Positions 11,108-24,064 of a stretch of DNA of 64,000 bases are shown here, one piece after another (the stretch's first letter is position 1; each line of letters begins with the position of its first letter). The notes below the pieces were generated by a model that did not search any database, was not told the DNA's origin, and saw nothing but the letters and a program-made list of their open reading frames with translations. Source of the DNA: Nilaparvata lugens (lineage: Eukaryota > Arthropoda > Insecta > Hemiptera > Delphacidae); the NCBI RefSeq assembly GCF_014356525.2, contig NC_052505.1, forward strand, positions 52,022,970-52,086,969, read 5' to 3'. A program made the position numbers and the translations under genes.

Positions 11108-12690
11108 GTGTGGTACACTCACACAACTTTCCTTGCTCATTGAAATGCAAGCCTCATTCTTAAACGAGAATAATATAGGGGAATAACATAACGACGATTG
11201 GCGGCAACATATTTGAAACTACGATCAGACTACTGTATATGTGTATATATAATTGTTTTCAGAGTACTTTTTCCTTTGTGTAAATTGTGAAATTCGATGA
11301 TTTTTTTTAAGTCGTCAAAACAGCTGTTCTACAAATGAAATATCTCGACTATGTGTTCTTTTTATAAACTGCTCTACCTACCTACCTCATGCACGAGAAG
11401 GAGAAAATACTCATGTCAGTTTACAAAGTACATTTCTCAATGATGGGGTGGACCCCATTAGTTTCCCAGGAAATAGACTCATGCCAGTTGATAGAGCTGA
11501 TAAATACAGGGTATGAATTTGAAATAAATCAGTCAAGTCATTTTTGAGAAAATCGTGAAAAACATGGTTTTTTTAGTGACTATCCGCCATTTTTCTCAAG
11601 AATATTAGGGAGCTCCTGCAATTTTCCAAGAAATGAAACTCATGTCAGTTGATAGGGCTTATGAATAGCTAGCTATCCATGGTATGAATTTAAAATAAAT
11701 CGTTGGAGCCGTTTTTGAGAAAACCGTGAAAACATGGTTTTTTATTAATCATCAGCCATTTTTCTCAAGAATATTACGGAGCTCCTGCGATTTTCCCTGA
11801 AATGAGACTCATGCCAGTTGATAGAGCTGATGAATAACTATACAGGGTATGAATTTGAAATAAATCGGTCAAGTCATTTTTGAGAAAATCGTGAAAAACA
11901 TGGTTTTTTAGTAACTATCCGCCATTTTTCTCAAGAATATTACGGAGCTCCTGCGATTTTCCCTGAAATGAGACTCATGCCAGTTGATAGAGCTGATGAA
12001 TAACTATACAGGGTATGAATTTGAAATAAATCGGTCAAGTCATTTTTGAGAAAATCTTGAAAAACATGGTTTTTTAGTAATTATCCGCCATTTTTCTTAA
12101 GAATATTACAGAGCTCCTGCAATTTTCCCAGGAATGAGACTCATGTCAGTTAATAGGCCTCATAAATAGCTACCCATGGTATACATTTGAAGAAAATCGT
12201 TAAAGCCGTTTTCGAGAAAACCGTAAAAACATGGTTTTTTAGTAATTATCCGCCATTTCTCTCAAGAATATTACGGAGCTCCTGCAATTTTCCCAGAAAT
12301 GAGACTCATGTCAGTTGATAGGGCTTATGAATAGCTACCCATGGTATAAATTTGAAGAAAATCGTTTGAGCCGTTTTCGAGAAAACCGTGAAAAACATTG
12401 TTTTTTAGTAATTATCCGCCATTTTTTCCGCCATCTTGGATTGAATTTCTTATTGTCGGGTCCTCATGGTATAAGGACTTCAAGTTTAAAATTTCAAGTC
12501 AATCGGTTGATTAGGAATGGAGTTATCGTGTTCACAGACATACACACATACACACACACAGATCAACACCCAAAAATAAAATTTTTGGACTCAGGGGACC
12601 TTGAAACGTATAGAAAACGTAAAATTGGGGTACCTTAATTTTTTTGGAAAGCAATACTTTCCTTACCTATGGTAGTAGGGCAAGGAAAGT
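11108..12690 (+). mobile_element. Nested insertion of the tandem-unit repeat family
   Basis: The insertion sits inside the left arm of the palindrome, with an AAAAAT-like short duplication on both sides. It starts near tctggtgtggtacactc and ends with ggcaaggaaagt. Both ends contain the ctttccttgc motif in inverted order. The copy around 5900 shows the same start on the minus strand. It has no coding capacity and ends in a short CA-rich part (12541-12560) before a conserved terminal block. Confidence 0.7.
11440..12420 (+). repeat. Tandem repeat of about 166 bp, five to six units
   Basis: The block gagctcctg recurs at about 11611, 11780, 11946, 12112 and 12277, spaced 165-169 bases. Each unit carries gttgatag and a gccattttt block. 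The unit length is close to that of a nucleosome repeat. Confidence 0.9.
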
Positions 12691-13577
12691 AAAAATTGAA
12701 TAAAACCGTTTCAAGACCTTTAGCTACAGTAATTTTTCAAGATATGTGACGAAATAAGCTAAACTTGGTCCCGAAAATAAACACTGTACAATAAACACAA
12801 CATGAACTTGTATAAAATCTAATTTCGAAGAGAAAGATGTGGAATAAGTCTATAATAGACAAACGCAACCTTTAAAAAAATAATCCTTAATTACATACAA
12901 AACGCATGAAAGATAGATAAAATCTGTTTTAAGATCTCTATTCATGTGATTTGTATGTAATTAAGGATTATTTTTTTAAGGGTTCCGTTTGTCTATTATA
13001 GACTTATTTTACATATTTATCTTTGAAATTAAATTTTCTACAAGTTCTGTAAAAAAAATATGTTGTGTTTATTGTACATTTGACATAGTAAATCTGCTTC
13101 AAACCTTAAAGGAACTTGTTTTTCGAGGCCAAGTTTCGCTTATTTCGTCACATATCTTAAAAATTACGGTAGCTACATGTCTGGAAACGGGTTTATTTAA
13201 TTTTTCAGTTCATTTTACATAACGTACGCTAAATAGTACATCTTAATTAATAGCCAAGAAATACCCGTAGGGCTTAGTTTCATCAGGGGAACTGCAATTC
13301 AGACGAAATCTCTCACTCTGAATAACTTGGTAACTAAGAATTTTCGGACTTGGGTTAATTAGAACTTTTCTTCTTCTTTTGATGTGGGGAATCACGCCCT
13401 GACTTATGGGAATCTTTTTTCAGAGCAACCTGTATATTAATTATCCATGACCCCAAACGTTTAGTTGCATCGATCTCCACCGCGATCACCGCGATCACCT
13501 CGTTCTGTGATAATCCTTTATAGATAAGATGTAAAATTGATTTTGTAATTATGAATTGGAACGAATGAATGAATTAC

Positions 13578-13922
13578 CTCATGCCGATTGCGTGTGCCGA
13601 CCACTTCAGTGATCTTGGCGAGGTCTCGAGGTCCATGAGCCTCCAGTCCTGCCAACAGCAATTTCCTCTCTTTCTCAGTCCACCGCTTGTAGCAGTTTCT
13701 CATGCCCGTCTCCTCTCCACCACCCCGCCCTCTCACCAGCGGCTGCTGCTTCTGCGGCTGTCGAGGCCGCAATCTCTTCTGTTTAGACATTTCACTACTG
13801 CCCGCTTCAGGACCATGCATTTCACTGCTGCTCGCATCAGGATCATGCATTTCACTGTTTTCCGCTTCCAAACTCATCAGTTGTCTCTCTTCTTGTGTCT
13901 CGTCCGACTTCGTACGTTCCAT
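13578..13922 (-). CDS. SNAPC2-like SANT-domain gene, first coding exon
   Basis: The exon starts after an acceptor (ttcttgcag, exon from 13928). The first ATG is at 13922, giving MERTKSDETQEE. A low-complexity acidic region follows with three similar repeats (SEMHDPDA, SEMHGPEA, SSEMSKQ), then a basic K/R/Q/P stretch, then the SANT/Myb domain: YKRWTEKERKLLLAGLEAHG, then DLAKITEVVGTRNRHE. A donor GTAATT begins at 13577 in phase 0. Joining to the exon at 7855 (also phase 0) completes the recognition helix as GTRNRHE-VMCAIKYW, which is strong internal evidence for the splice. The acceptor just upstream implies a 5' UTR exon beyond 13928. Role: probably DNA-binding, perhaps at snRNA promoters. Subunit identity is inferred. 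Confidence 0.78.
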
Positions 13923-14039
13923 TTTGCTCTGCAAGAACATAGATTTCACAATTTTTTTTAAATCTATAGCCACAAATCAAAATACAAACATGCATGCAAT
14001 CAACCAAATACATGATATTTTTAGGCAATCTTGACACTG

Positions 14040-17000
14040 TATACGAACAACATAGAAGACTGTTTGATACACACAGAAATATTCTTCATTTATTTCTGCA
14101 GGTCATTTCTGATAGTTTTCTATGAAAATTACTAGTAGCCTCTTATTTTTTGGAGAGTCAACCAGTTCACGTCCATACACCTATCAAGTCTCCAAATGAA
14201 TTAGGAAGTAAGCAAATATTCCAAGACCAAGATTCTAGCAGACTTTATTTTATCTATTGGTTTAATGGTCTATAGGATTTAATACGTTTTTTAGAAACCG
14301 GGCCCAATTGTTCATACGATTTATGATATGAGTATTTGTTCAATACTGTAGTGAGATTCACTTCAAACTGTCAGCATACCTTACAATTAACATCAATGCT
14401 TCCCATCCAACCAATTGTGACAGTGTGAAGAGTTTGAGACAGTTTGTCTGTCTCACTGTGAGCATCGGTTGAATAGGCCTGTGAGACGAAGCACTGATGA
14501 TATTTGCTTGTAAGGCCTACTGTGACATGAATTTCACTGAAAATATAATTACAGTATGAAGAAAATTGAAGAGAAACAGTAGATGGTGTGACAGATCTCA
14601 GCTTTGTTTTCTATTTCATATTAAAAATATAAATAGTCAATCAAATCAAATCTAATCAGTTTTATTTCGCCTAAACAATAATAAATCAAATTACATACAA
14701 TAAATCCAGATCAAGAAATATATAATACATTTACACTTATCAATAAGAATACAAGATTAAATAAAAGCTTCACTTCACTCTGACAAAGCAAAAGTGCCAC
14801 TAGCTGAATTGAAACAAAAAATTAGCTAATTTTATCAAGATTTCAAGGATACCTCATTCATTAAGATTGGTCGGAGAATAACAGAGAAATTAATTATTTT
14901 CGTACAGCTTGCATGATCTTGAAAAAAATCATCTGAAAAACATTGCAAAATCAGCTAGATGACCATATGGAGCCATACCGAGTTTCAAAGCTTCATCTTG
15001 AATACAATTGGAATTAAAAATGTAATATTGATGTTTAAATGATTGTGAAAGTGGTCATGCATGCAATACGGAAATAATCAATTTCTCTGTTATTCTTTGA
15101 CCAATCTTGATAAATGAGGAATCCTTGAAATCATAATAACATTTTCCAACTTTTTTTCTCTTGTGAATTTTCTGTAAAGTGACGGTTTTCGTGAAATTTG
15201 CAATCAAAAATTTAAAATGACCGCCATTTTGAAAATTAACATAGAAAAGTTTTTATCTCATTTTTAAAGTTGAGTCTTTATAGTGTAAACGGAGGGGGGT
15301 GTTTCTTCTCTTCTATAATATTTACCAAAATTATGCTATCAAATCTCTAATTGAATCCTTGATTGGTTGGAAGCTTTTAGTGGATTCGTTCATTCAAATG
15401 CACAGATCATCATCATTATCTAATTGTCACCTATTTTAGCAACTAGCAACTACGAGCCAGGAACTTCATTGAAAGAAAAAATGCTTTTAACATTCAACTT
15501 CAGGTTTATTGAGCTGATCGAAACTTCCTACTTAAAAAAATCCTGTTGTCACATCTCAAATTTCCAAACAAAACAAAGTTATTCAGCAATTGATTCATAA
15601 AAAAGTATATTCAATTCCAATCTTCACATTTTGGGAACCTGCTAACTTGCTGCATTTATTTCGGGCCTCGGTCATTCTATGTAACTAAATTTTGAGTTAT
15701 ATAAGAAAACAACTAAAGTTTGAGTTATATAAGAAAACAACTAAAGTTTGGCTTTCACCATTTCAACAATATTCAAACTTTACTTTTGAGAACATATAAT
15801 CCAAAACTCAATGAACTCAAACGTTATGAAACTCACTACACTCTACCTAAATTCACGCACACAATTAACCTCTTAATTTTACATCTACTGATTCTATCTA
15901 ATTCGGACTTTTACTTAATCAAAATTACTGATTACCGAAAAACGTTTTAATTTGTCCCTCTGGATGGGTAACAGACCCATTCAGAGGACCGAGGCTCGCA
16001 CACCGTTACATGATGTTTTTCCGGTTTCGTCTCAATACGTACTGTGGCCTTTTCACTGAAAATTATTCCCCCCTCCACGAACGTTGAGCATAACTTCCAG
16101 TGGAAAAGCCAAAGCTGCAAAAAGGTCAATGGTCGTACAATTCCCAAATACAGTAGCTTTTTCGACAAGAAATTGAAACTGCATTTGAAAAATGCACGAA
16201 AATTGCTTTAATTTCGACAACTAAGCAACAAGTTACCAAATTCAATAGAAACATGATCAATTCTCACACTAAAAACTGAAAGTACAAATCAAAGTTCATT
16301 CCAGTTCAAAAACCTGAAAAATAATATAAGATACACAAAAACAACTACAATAATACCCACTCAATATTCACACTATTACAATAGCATTAATATTCATGCC
16401 AAATTTCAGATCAATACATCATTTCGTTCTTGAGACAAAAATTCCTAAGTGAAAAACACAAAATGGCTGCTATAAGGATAACCGCTGAGTTTTGGACACT
16501 TAAAATACTACATTTGTAGTCTCCTATCATCCAGGAACAATACCCTAAAATGTTCGACACTACTTCTGAAACACTCTGTATATAAATAAACTGTATATGG
16601 ATTAGTTGTATAGAAAATTATAGTGCAAATCATTCAATGCTCAATGCACTGGAATTTGAGCATGCAATATTGGGTTTTCAGAAAATGTTTAATTATATCC
16701 CACCCATTCAATTATCAATTAGTCTAATTAATGTATGAGTGGTGGAAATAGGCAGTAACAGTCATTGCAGTAAGGTGTTTATTGATGTGTATACCTATAA
16801 TACAAACTAATATGGGCCTATGTTTAGGACTACTTTAATGCAAGCCAAATTAACCAATAATAGAAGGCTACGCGGTATATTAAGCCTATACATGAACTTG
16901 TTTTATTAAACACAGTATGTTATTTTACTTAGCTTCACAAGTGATCACTTAGATCGATAGTATCGAGTTCCATTATATTTTACTTTTAGTTATTTATTAG

Positions 17001-17290
17001 TTAGTTAACTATTATTATTATTTAGTTATTTCAGTTTTATTTCCAGTATATATTACTTCTAGTTTAATTTTCAAAACTATAAATACTGAAATTCGATTCT
17101 AACGATATTTTATTACCGATAGTCTAGTGCACTCAAAGTAATAAAGTGTCCCCTTTGACTTATTTGATTCAATGAGTAGTATAGGTCTAGTGGGACTATT
17201 AGATATCAACTTATTCTCATCTACCCGGTACTTCATTTAAACTAGGCTTAGTAAGTAGACAAAAATGCAGTTGATCAATAAATTTCATAC
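14040..17290. other. Gene-poor stretch with small repeats
   Basis: AT-rich and without convincing genes. It holds an inverted repeat (arms about 14832-14915 and 15055-15140), a short tandem duplication near 15690-15750 (gagttatataagaaaacaac), and a transposon-end motif near 16570. A minus open frame at 16168-15947 has no recognisable motif. Confidence 0.5.
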
Positions 17291-17570
17291 AACTAGTAAT
17301 GTTCAAGATGAAATAAGAATAAGAAGCTAAACTCGCCTGCCACAACGTAAACCGCGGAAGTTTGATCGAGAGCTCGATGTGGACGGTTGTAACTCGGCTG
17401 ATTGGTCGCATATCTGCGTGTACGTGCTAGCTAAGGCATTCCTGTTCCGACGATACAGTTTGACTTCACTTATCGACTTCTTCTCTCTTCATATTCATAA
17501 ACTCACTTCGCTTATTAACTCTTTCTCTCTTCATATCAAATTCTATATTCTTCATATCCGTAAATTCAAT

Positions 17571-17745
17571 ATGAGTGACAAATGTAACGAGTGTAAAAAA
17601 TCGATTGGTGGTAAGAAGCCGAAGATTCAGTGCAGTGATTGTGTGAACGTATACCATGGCGCCTGTGTCAACCTATCTGCAGACGGCATACTGTAAGTTT
17701 TTTGCGGAAGAGGATAGCTGCTGGAGATGTACGCCGTGCAGGAAC
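17571..17745 (+). pseudogene. PHD-finger ORF1 fragment of a non-LTR element
   Basis: ATG at 17571 opens MSDKCNECKKSIGG, followed by IQCSDCVNVYHGACV. The frame stops at 17694, but a +1 shift restores SCWRCTPC at 17716-17739. Together they give the C4-H-C3 ligand series of a PHD finger. PHD fingers occur at the start of ORF1 in several insect non-LTR elements. The adjacent upstream T/C-rich region (17460-17560) may be its 5' UTR. Nothing further of the element follows. Confidence 0.6.
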
Positions 17746-17924
17746 CATTCTTTTCGTACTGCATGCATGACAACTTTTCACCATTTAAACATCAATATTA
17801 AATTTTCAATTCCAATTGTATTTAATATGAAGCTTTGAGACTCAGTATGGCCAATAATATTCTAGGACATTCTTCTTGGGTGAGAAACATATCTAAGCAT
17901 CATTTTCAAACAGTCCGAAGGGCC

Positions 17925-18305
17925 TGATAAATTGAATCAATAAAGCCAGTTTGGCTCTACCCGTACCAAGCAGGGTTCTTCGACGGCACAATGCAGAAAT
18001 GGTCGGACTTATGGGGCTCTCAGGCAGTGAGGAACAAAGATCTTGTGACTAACCCAAGCAGTAGAGTCCCAGGAATAGAACTGCCCCAACGGCAGTGGGC
18101 TCGCCTGACCAGTTCACAGCTAGCCAAGGGAGATGCAATAAAAGTATGGGGATTTGCAGACTCTCCCAATTATTGTGAATGTGGAGAGATCCAAACAATG
18201 GACCACATTTTTTCTGTCTGTCCATTGTCTCGGCTCTCTGGAGGGTTGCCTGGATTGCACCTGGCAGATGAGCGAGGCCTTGCTCTGGCTGCAAGGGTTA
18301 AATAA
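17925..18305 (+). pseudogene. C-terminal fragment of a non-LTR RT (RTE-like)
   Basis: Reads KPVWLYPYQAGFFDGTMQKW, then SRVPGIELPQRQWARLTSSQLAKGD, WGFADSPNYCECGE, and TMDHIFSVCPL. This W-x-LN-x-x-R..G, then CxCG..Q-T-x-x-H-x-x-x-x-CP pattern is the zinc-knuckle-like tail seen after the RT domain in RTE and related elements. Only the tail is present, as expected from 5' truncation. Confidence 0.75.
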
Positions 18306-18464
18306 CATTTGATGCTGAGCCTACTGACTTTGAACTCTATTCCAACTTTTTTTCTTGTTTGTAATATTTTTATTCTGGCAAATCCTTTAAGAGGCTGCAT
18401 ATTTGTGTGAGCACATGCATATTTAATTATTGACCTTTCAACCACTGCGACACCATACGCTTAT

Positions 18465-18855
18465 ACAGAATGTCCATAGATTCTACTCGACATTTCTGAC
18501 ATAAAATGTTCAGTAAACTTTTTTCCTATCGACCTTAGTTTTCGTTATATTCAGAATATGCCTACTTCCGGTCATTGAATACTCAATAACTCGAAAACTA
18601 CTGGTCGAATTTCAATTTCAAGGGTATTGTTGGAAAGAGAAAAACATTTCAAACAAGATTAATGTAATTTTATTTGTTATATATAGTGTAGTATTTTATT
18701 AGGGCTTAAACTTGAAAAAATGCTATTCTTCAAATTCAAAGTCAAATTTCAATCCGTTTTTTCTCGATTTTTCTCCGGGTAGTTATAGTGGTTTCAATAT
18801 TTCAAAAGCTTCTCCATATCATAGGCTTTCGAATGAGTATAGATTCGAAAAGGTA
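18465..18855 (+). repeat. Dispersed repeat, copy A
   Basis: About 390 bases that recur in reverse orientation at 25645-26040. Shared landmarks are gacatttctgacataaaatg, acttccggtca and gggcttaaac. The outer end resembles the TATACAG(A/G)GTGT terminus seen elsewhere in the window. Confidence 0.8.
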
Positions 18856-18959
18856 AGTTCCATGATAAAATTTATTGACTATCATTATATGAATAGCTAT
18901 TATATGAATATCTCTATTCTTAGCTTGAAACCAAAAGCTTAGGGATGAAAATTAACATG

Positions 18960-21015
18960 TAACTTAATTTAATTTCTATCTAAATTGACAACTTTATAGT
19001 ATTTACTTGTGATTTATTAATATCAATATCAATAGGTTTGTCTTGTGTCATGTAATGACATCATGAAAGGAAATAGGACCAGCTGATGGAATATTATGTT
19101 TTTTCGGCATAGTTTTTACTTAGCTGATTCTGAAACATGAAAATATCAAGCCCAGCAGCTCAATAGCCTGTTTAATATCAATCATGATTAAATTCCATGA
19201 GAACTAATTAGAGCAGGGTCTTTTTTTTAATAGAAGGCTTCTCTGATTGGTTCTCGTGGTATTTAGTCTGGATTAGGAATTAAACGACAGTACAACTGGT
19301 TCTCTCAAGGCCATGGCTGCGTAAAAACATAGAGCAACAGAGGAACCAATACAACAGAAGCTGAAGAAATTAGTCGCACTTCTATCACCTCACAATAAGC
19401 ATCAATTCAACTACCATATTTTTGGAGAGATCGATTTTTAATTTCTTTTGCTATCATCCGGTCACTTTCTGTACCTATTCTTCCAGATGTTCCATGAATA
19501 CTGTAATGTTTTAAAATAAGGTTGCCAAATTTGGTAACTTAATTACAGCTATTATAATCTTTTTCACTCGCTCATACTTTCTTTCTCACGTTTTTAACAG
19601 ATTATGGAAACGTTTTTTGATCAGCTGCTACTTGAGGGACCAATAATCTTTTCTAAAAGAACTTCAGCGAATTTTCCCAGAGTTGAGGCCTGTTCCAAAA
19701 TAATTTTTTCATCGCGAACGTACTATGTTCCTGATTTAATAAAAATCATTAAGAGGCATTTTCGAGATCCGTCAGACATACATACATATCCACAAACAAC
19801 ACACATATTTAAACAGAAATTGATTTCTTAGTATAATTGACTTCTGATTATGATTTCATTTAATGAGAGCTTATTCCACATAATAATAACAACTGGTATA
19901 AAAAGCAAAAAGGTCAAGCATAATTAAAATCGAAACTAATAACAGCTGGCATAAAAAGCAAAAATGGCAATCACAATATTTTGAAATCGAAACAGTATCT
20001 TATCTTCATCTGATTTAATGTAAACAAATTATAGTAAGATCCACATCAATGTGTCAGCATTGATGCTATTAATGAGGAATACTGACAGTTTCAAGTGAAT
20101 ATCAACCAACTGTTATGCATATTCTCAAATATTTTTATCGAAAATTACCTCTATTTTCTTTGGTAACACAACTAATGTTTGGGAATAATTGATTCATGGG
20201 AAAAGCGCCTTATTTCTATGGAAGATATTTTTACATTAGGAAAAGCAACAACTATTTGGTCGTTTTAATAAATAACCCCTTTCTTTTGTCAAGTTAAATT
20301 CTGTCCGAATTCCCTCATTCTTTGCACACAGATTCCATTTTGCACACGGACTATGAAGTTTTAAAAATACCCTCCATATATCATACTGAATAATAAAAAT
20401 TCCATCGAAATTGTTCAAGCAGTTTACGCGATCTGTCAGATATACAAACAAAATTAGTCTTGATAGAATAAGATCAATTGATAGAAGCAACTCCCGTCAT
20501 AAAAGTTTTTCTATGAAACATGAAAATTATCTTTACTCCCATGAATAGAGATAAAAATATTTATTCTGACATTTACATTCTAATATGTATAAATCTGAGT
20601 ACCCTTTTTAAAATTATTTAACACGACATGTTTCGGCAATAAATAATGCCATTATCAAGTGATTGGAAAATGAATAATAATATAATATTCCCAGGAATAG
20701 CTCTGATTGAAGTAGCCGTGTCAATTTTCCGCGATAAATATGCATTTTATTCTTCACTTTGTGCCAACTTAACAAAGTCAACTCAACTTAATGCCAACCA
20801 GACAAAATTATCAATTTAGTTACCAGTTAACAACTGTTTCGAAGAGGTACTCTCTCTAGATTATAGTTCTATATTAACATATGGTATGAACATTTCAATT
20901 ATAATTAAGAAATTGGAATAAGAAGAATATGCATGTTAAAAGACGAACTTTAAACCCTTAAAAACCACCCTTAGAGTTAAAATATCGCCAAAAGATTTCT
21001 TAGTGAGCACCTAGG
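18960..21015. other. Stretch without genes
   Basis: AT-rich. The short open frames at 19604-19831 (+) and 20490-20236 (-) have no known motifs. The only structured item I see is the hairpin at 20622-20660, listed separately. Confidence 0.5.
20622..20660 (-). other. Hairpin with GAAACATGT, Penelope-terminus-like
   Basis: On the minus strand it reads TTGATAATGGCA, a loop, TTGCCGAAACATGTCG: a short stem closed by TTGATAA on one side and GAAA on the other. Similar endings occur at 3' ends of Penelope-like and related elements (recalled). No element body is attached. Confidence 0.4.
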
Positions 21016-21023
21016 ACTTATAA

Positions 21024-24000
21024 AGCTGCGTTTACCTTTACACTGTGTAACTTTGTTATAAAACTTCGGTTATAATAACAACTTTAACAAAAATGTAAAA
21101 AAATCATGTAACTTGTTACATGTAACTTCGGGTTTTAAAACATAATTTCGTGTTATATAACAAGTTTTTCCATTAGCTACGTTTATACTGTGTAACTTTG
21201 TTATAAAACGTTGGTTATATATAACAACTTTAACAAAAATGTTGTAAATTCATGTAACTTATTGTCATGTAACTCCGTGTTTTATAACATAATTTCGTGT
21301 TTTATAACAAGTTTTTCCTTTCCCGCACGATGTCGGTAAAGATCAAAGAAAAAGTATAACTTTGTTACATGTAACATGTGTTATAAGAACGTTTTACTAC
21401 TTATAACAGGTTACAAGTTATAGAATGGGGTTGAAATGGAAAGTAGCTCTGAATCATCAGCTGCTTGGCAGTTGTTGACACTTGACAGTGGTGATTGCAT
21501 GCGCGGATCCGATCGGTGCGATCGCCCCCCCCCCCCGTAACTTTCCAAGAGGTGTTTGAAAAGCTACAGTTACAGTTATTACAGACCAGTCAATATAGAC
21601 ATGACAAAGGGGATGTATTTGGATTTTATATTGTAGTTCTAATTTTTCAATATATTGTTTGGATACATAAAAGAAGTCCAGAACTAATTTTTACATGCAA
21701 AATTTCCTTGTGCTAGATAAACGATGGCCCAAAAACCTCGTATTTTCGGTTCATTTTCCAGTTTTCAGTTATTTCCGCCAAATCCTGTAATCGGACACAA
21801 AAAATAGTTTTCGCCTTTTTTAGATCATGAAATTCTTAATACTCCATTGTCATCACATTAAGATTTCGCACCATGATATGAGTTCATTAGATCATGTTCT
21901 ACTCGTTAGATGCTCTTAATTTAGTGAAGAGGCGCGCATAAGGACACCTCAAGGATCAAAATTTTAAACACTCCTAACTTTCGATACAATCATCAGATCT
22001 TATTGTACCACAGCTCTTTCTTCTCGGCTCGTCAAGACGGTTCAAAAAAATGCATTATGAGTATTCATGAGTCGAATTCGATCGAAAAATATGAAGACTT
22101 GATCTTGAATTTTAGAATTAAATTTGATTTTTTTCTCCTCTTTTAGTTACTGTAAACGGAAGAATAAGATCGTAATGTAAGATTCGATCATAAAAAAATC
22201 AAGAAATCGAAGATTCTTTTCTCATATTAACGGTCTAGGAAGTGCTATGATAGGAAACAGTGATTCAAGATGAATTTTAGGCAACTGAGCTCGTAGAGGA
22301 TGGAATTGTCTACAATTTGGAATCAATCATAAGTTTCTATGATGTATCAGACTCATTTTAGGGAATCGCCATTTTTAAAATCATCTGTAAATTTCTAATA
22401 ATACTGGAATCAAGTTTATTCTTCATTGTAGTGGAAAGAGAAAATACTTTTCCACATCCTTACTAGATTTTGAAATTTTATCCGAAGTATTTCCCAATAT
22501 GCAACTTTGAATATGGAAATTCGTCATTTTTTGTGAATTGAAATACTGGTTAAGTACACTCAAGGATGAATTTTCGATTTTTTCATCGAATTTAATTAAA
22601 TTTATGATACGTGCGTGATTTGGAACCACCTTGACGTGCTGAGAAGAAAGAGCTGTGGTACGATGAGATCTGATCACTGTGTCAAAAGTTATGAGTGTTT
22701 GAAATTTTGATTCTTGAGGTGTCCTTATGCGCGCCTCTCCACTAAATTTATTCTTTATTAAATTAAGAGCATATAACGGGTGATTCTCATAGACATGATC
22801 TAATGAACTTAAATCATGGTGTGAAATCTGAATGTGATGACAATGGAGTTGTTGATGATGATTGAAGCTAACACTCAGGTGATTTCCAAAATACAAGGAT
22901 AATTGTTGTCAGGTTTACCTGGAAATCTATATGAGATAGAGCCTGTAGAGCACAAAATTACTTTCAGAGGAATCTCGAATTATACATTTAAATGGTGACA
23001 ATCAGAAGATATTGTAGATAAAAAACTAAAATTCATCAAAATTAATTTTTAACACTTTTATCAGAGATATTGTGGAACTTCTCCATATTAAGATAAAGAA
23101 AGGAAAAAGAAAAAAGATGTTGTCGAATTCCACTATAACATTTTTATTCACCAAAACTAGTTTTCGTTGCCTATGGCTTTTCCTTTCTTTATCTTAAATT
23201 AATTTTTTCTTAAAATTTTACTCATTTTTGAAAAAAAAGGACTCATTGAAGATAGAAAGTTCCGAATAATCTCATTTTATTAGAAATTTCATAACTTAAT
23301 CTAAATAAAAGGCGGGACAAATTGTTCTGATTCTACAGGATTTGGCAGAGATAACTTGAAACAGGAAAATAAACCGGAAATACGAGGTTTTTGGGCCAAT
23401 CTGTATGTAGACAAGGAAATTTATGTATCCAAACAATATATTGGAAAATCAGGACTACAATAGAAAATGCAAACATAGAGATTTTGCAAACACTTGAAAA
23501 CCGCCGATTCATGTAGTTGCATCACAATATTTTATACTATCGTTATTCAAATTGCATTCAATCTTCATTCTCACTAATCATTATCATACACTTTGTAAAA
23601 TTCGTTGAATAAATAGCAATACTGTCATTTATTGTAAATTAGTGTATAAACCAGAATATATTGTAACATACTGAGACATACAAACGGGAGGCAACATTCG
23701 TCCAAATTGTCTTGCTACCAATATTGCAACTGCTCTGTAGTGATATTCACTTTAAACTGTCAGCATTAGTTGAAAGAGAACAGCATTGATGCTATTTATA
23801 AGTATGCTGATACACAACCAAGCTGCTCTATGATAGCATTCATCTTTAACTGTCAGCATTGATTGAACGGGAACAGCATTGATATCATCGTCTGGAGTCG
23901 CCATGATGACTCAATTATTGAGACTCACAAACTCATGTTTTTGTTTTATAACATGTTACAAATTCCTTTTTGTCTATCAAGCTTTTGTTGTATGACAAAA

Positions 24001-24064
24001 GTTTTATAACGCATTTATCTAACCAAAGTTACATATAACAAAGTTACACAGTGTAAAAGCAGCT
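21024..24064. mobile_element. 3.0 kb foldback element, PIF/Harbinger-like ends
   Basis: The ends read AGCTGCGTTTAC (left) and GTAAAAGCAGCT (right), flanked by TAA at 21021-21023 and 24065-24067. Inside, about 1.3 kb on the left (for example aacgatggcccaaaaacctc near 21720) is found inverted on the right (near 23375), with the axis near 22385-22400. Two tandem copies of a gtgtaactttgttataaaac block open the left end (21028 and 21188). TAA/TTA duplications and G/C-rich termini suit PIF/Harbinger, but no transposase is present. The minus open frame at 22896-22423 lies wholly in one arm and is not supported as a gene. Confidence 0.75.

Larger units (their letters stand above)
10912..13435. mobile_element. 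Palindromic element split by a later insertion
   Basis: The right arm (about 12955-13255) is the reverse complement of a left arm that is itself in two pieces: 11045-11107 and 12693-12910. Read outward, the right arm passes without a gap from ...gaactgaaaaat to aataaacccg, whereas the left arm has about 1.58 kb inserted at that point. The flanks to 10912 and 13435 share a TATACAG-type end. No coding capacity was found. Confidence 0.75.

Noticed and set aside
13569..14034. Plus-strand open frames of 110-130 codons
   Set aside because: They are antisense to the SANT-domain exon, whose motif, splice sites and phase are supported.
22423..22896. 157-codon minus open frame
   Set aside because: It lies wholly in one arm of the foldback element, contains no motif, and the same sequence in the other arm is not open.
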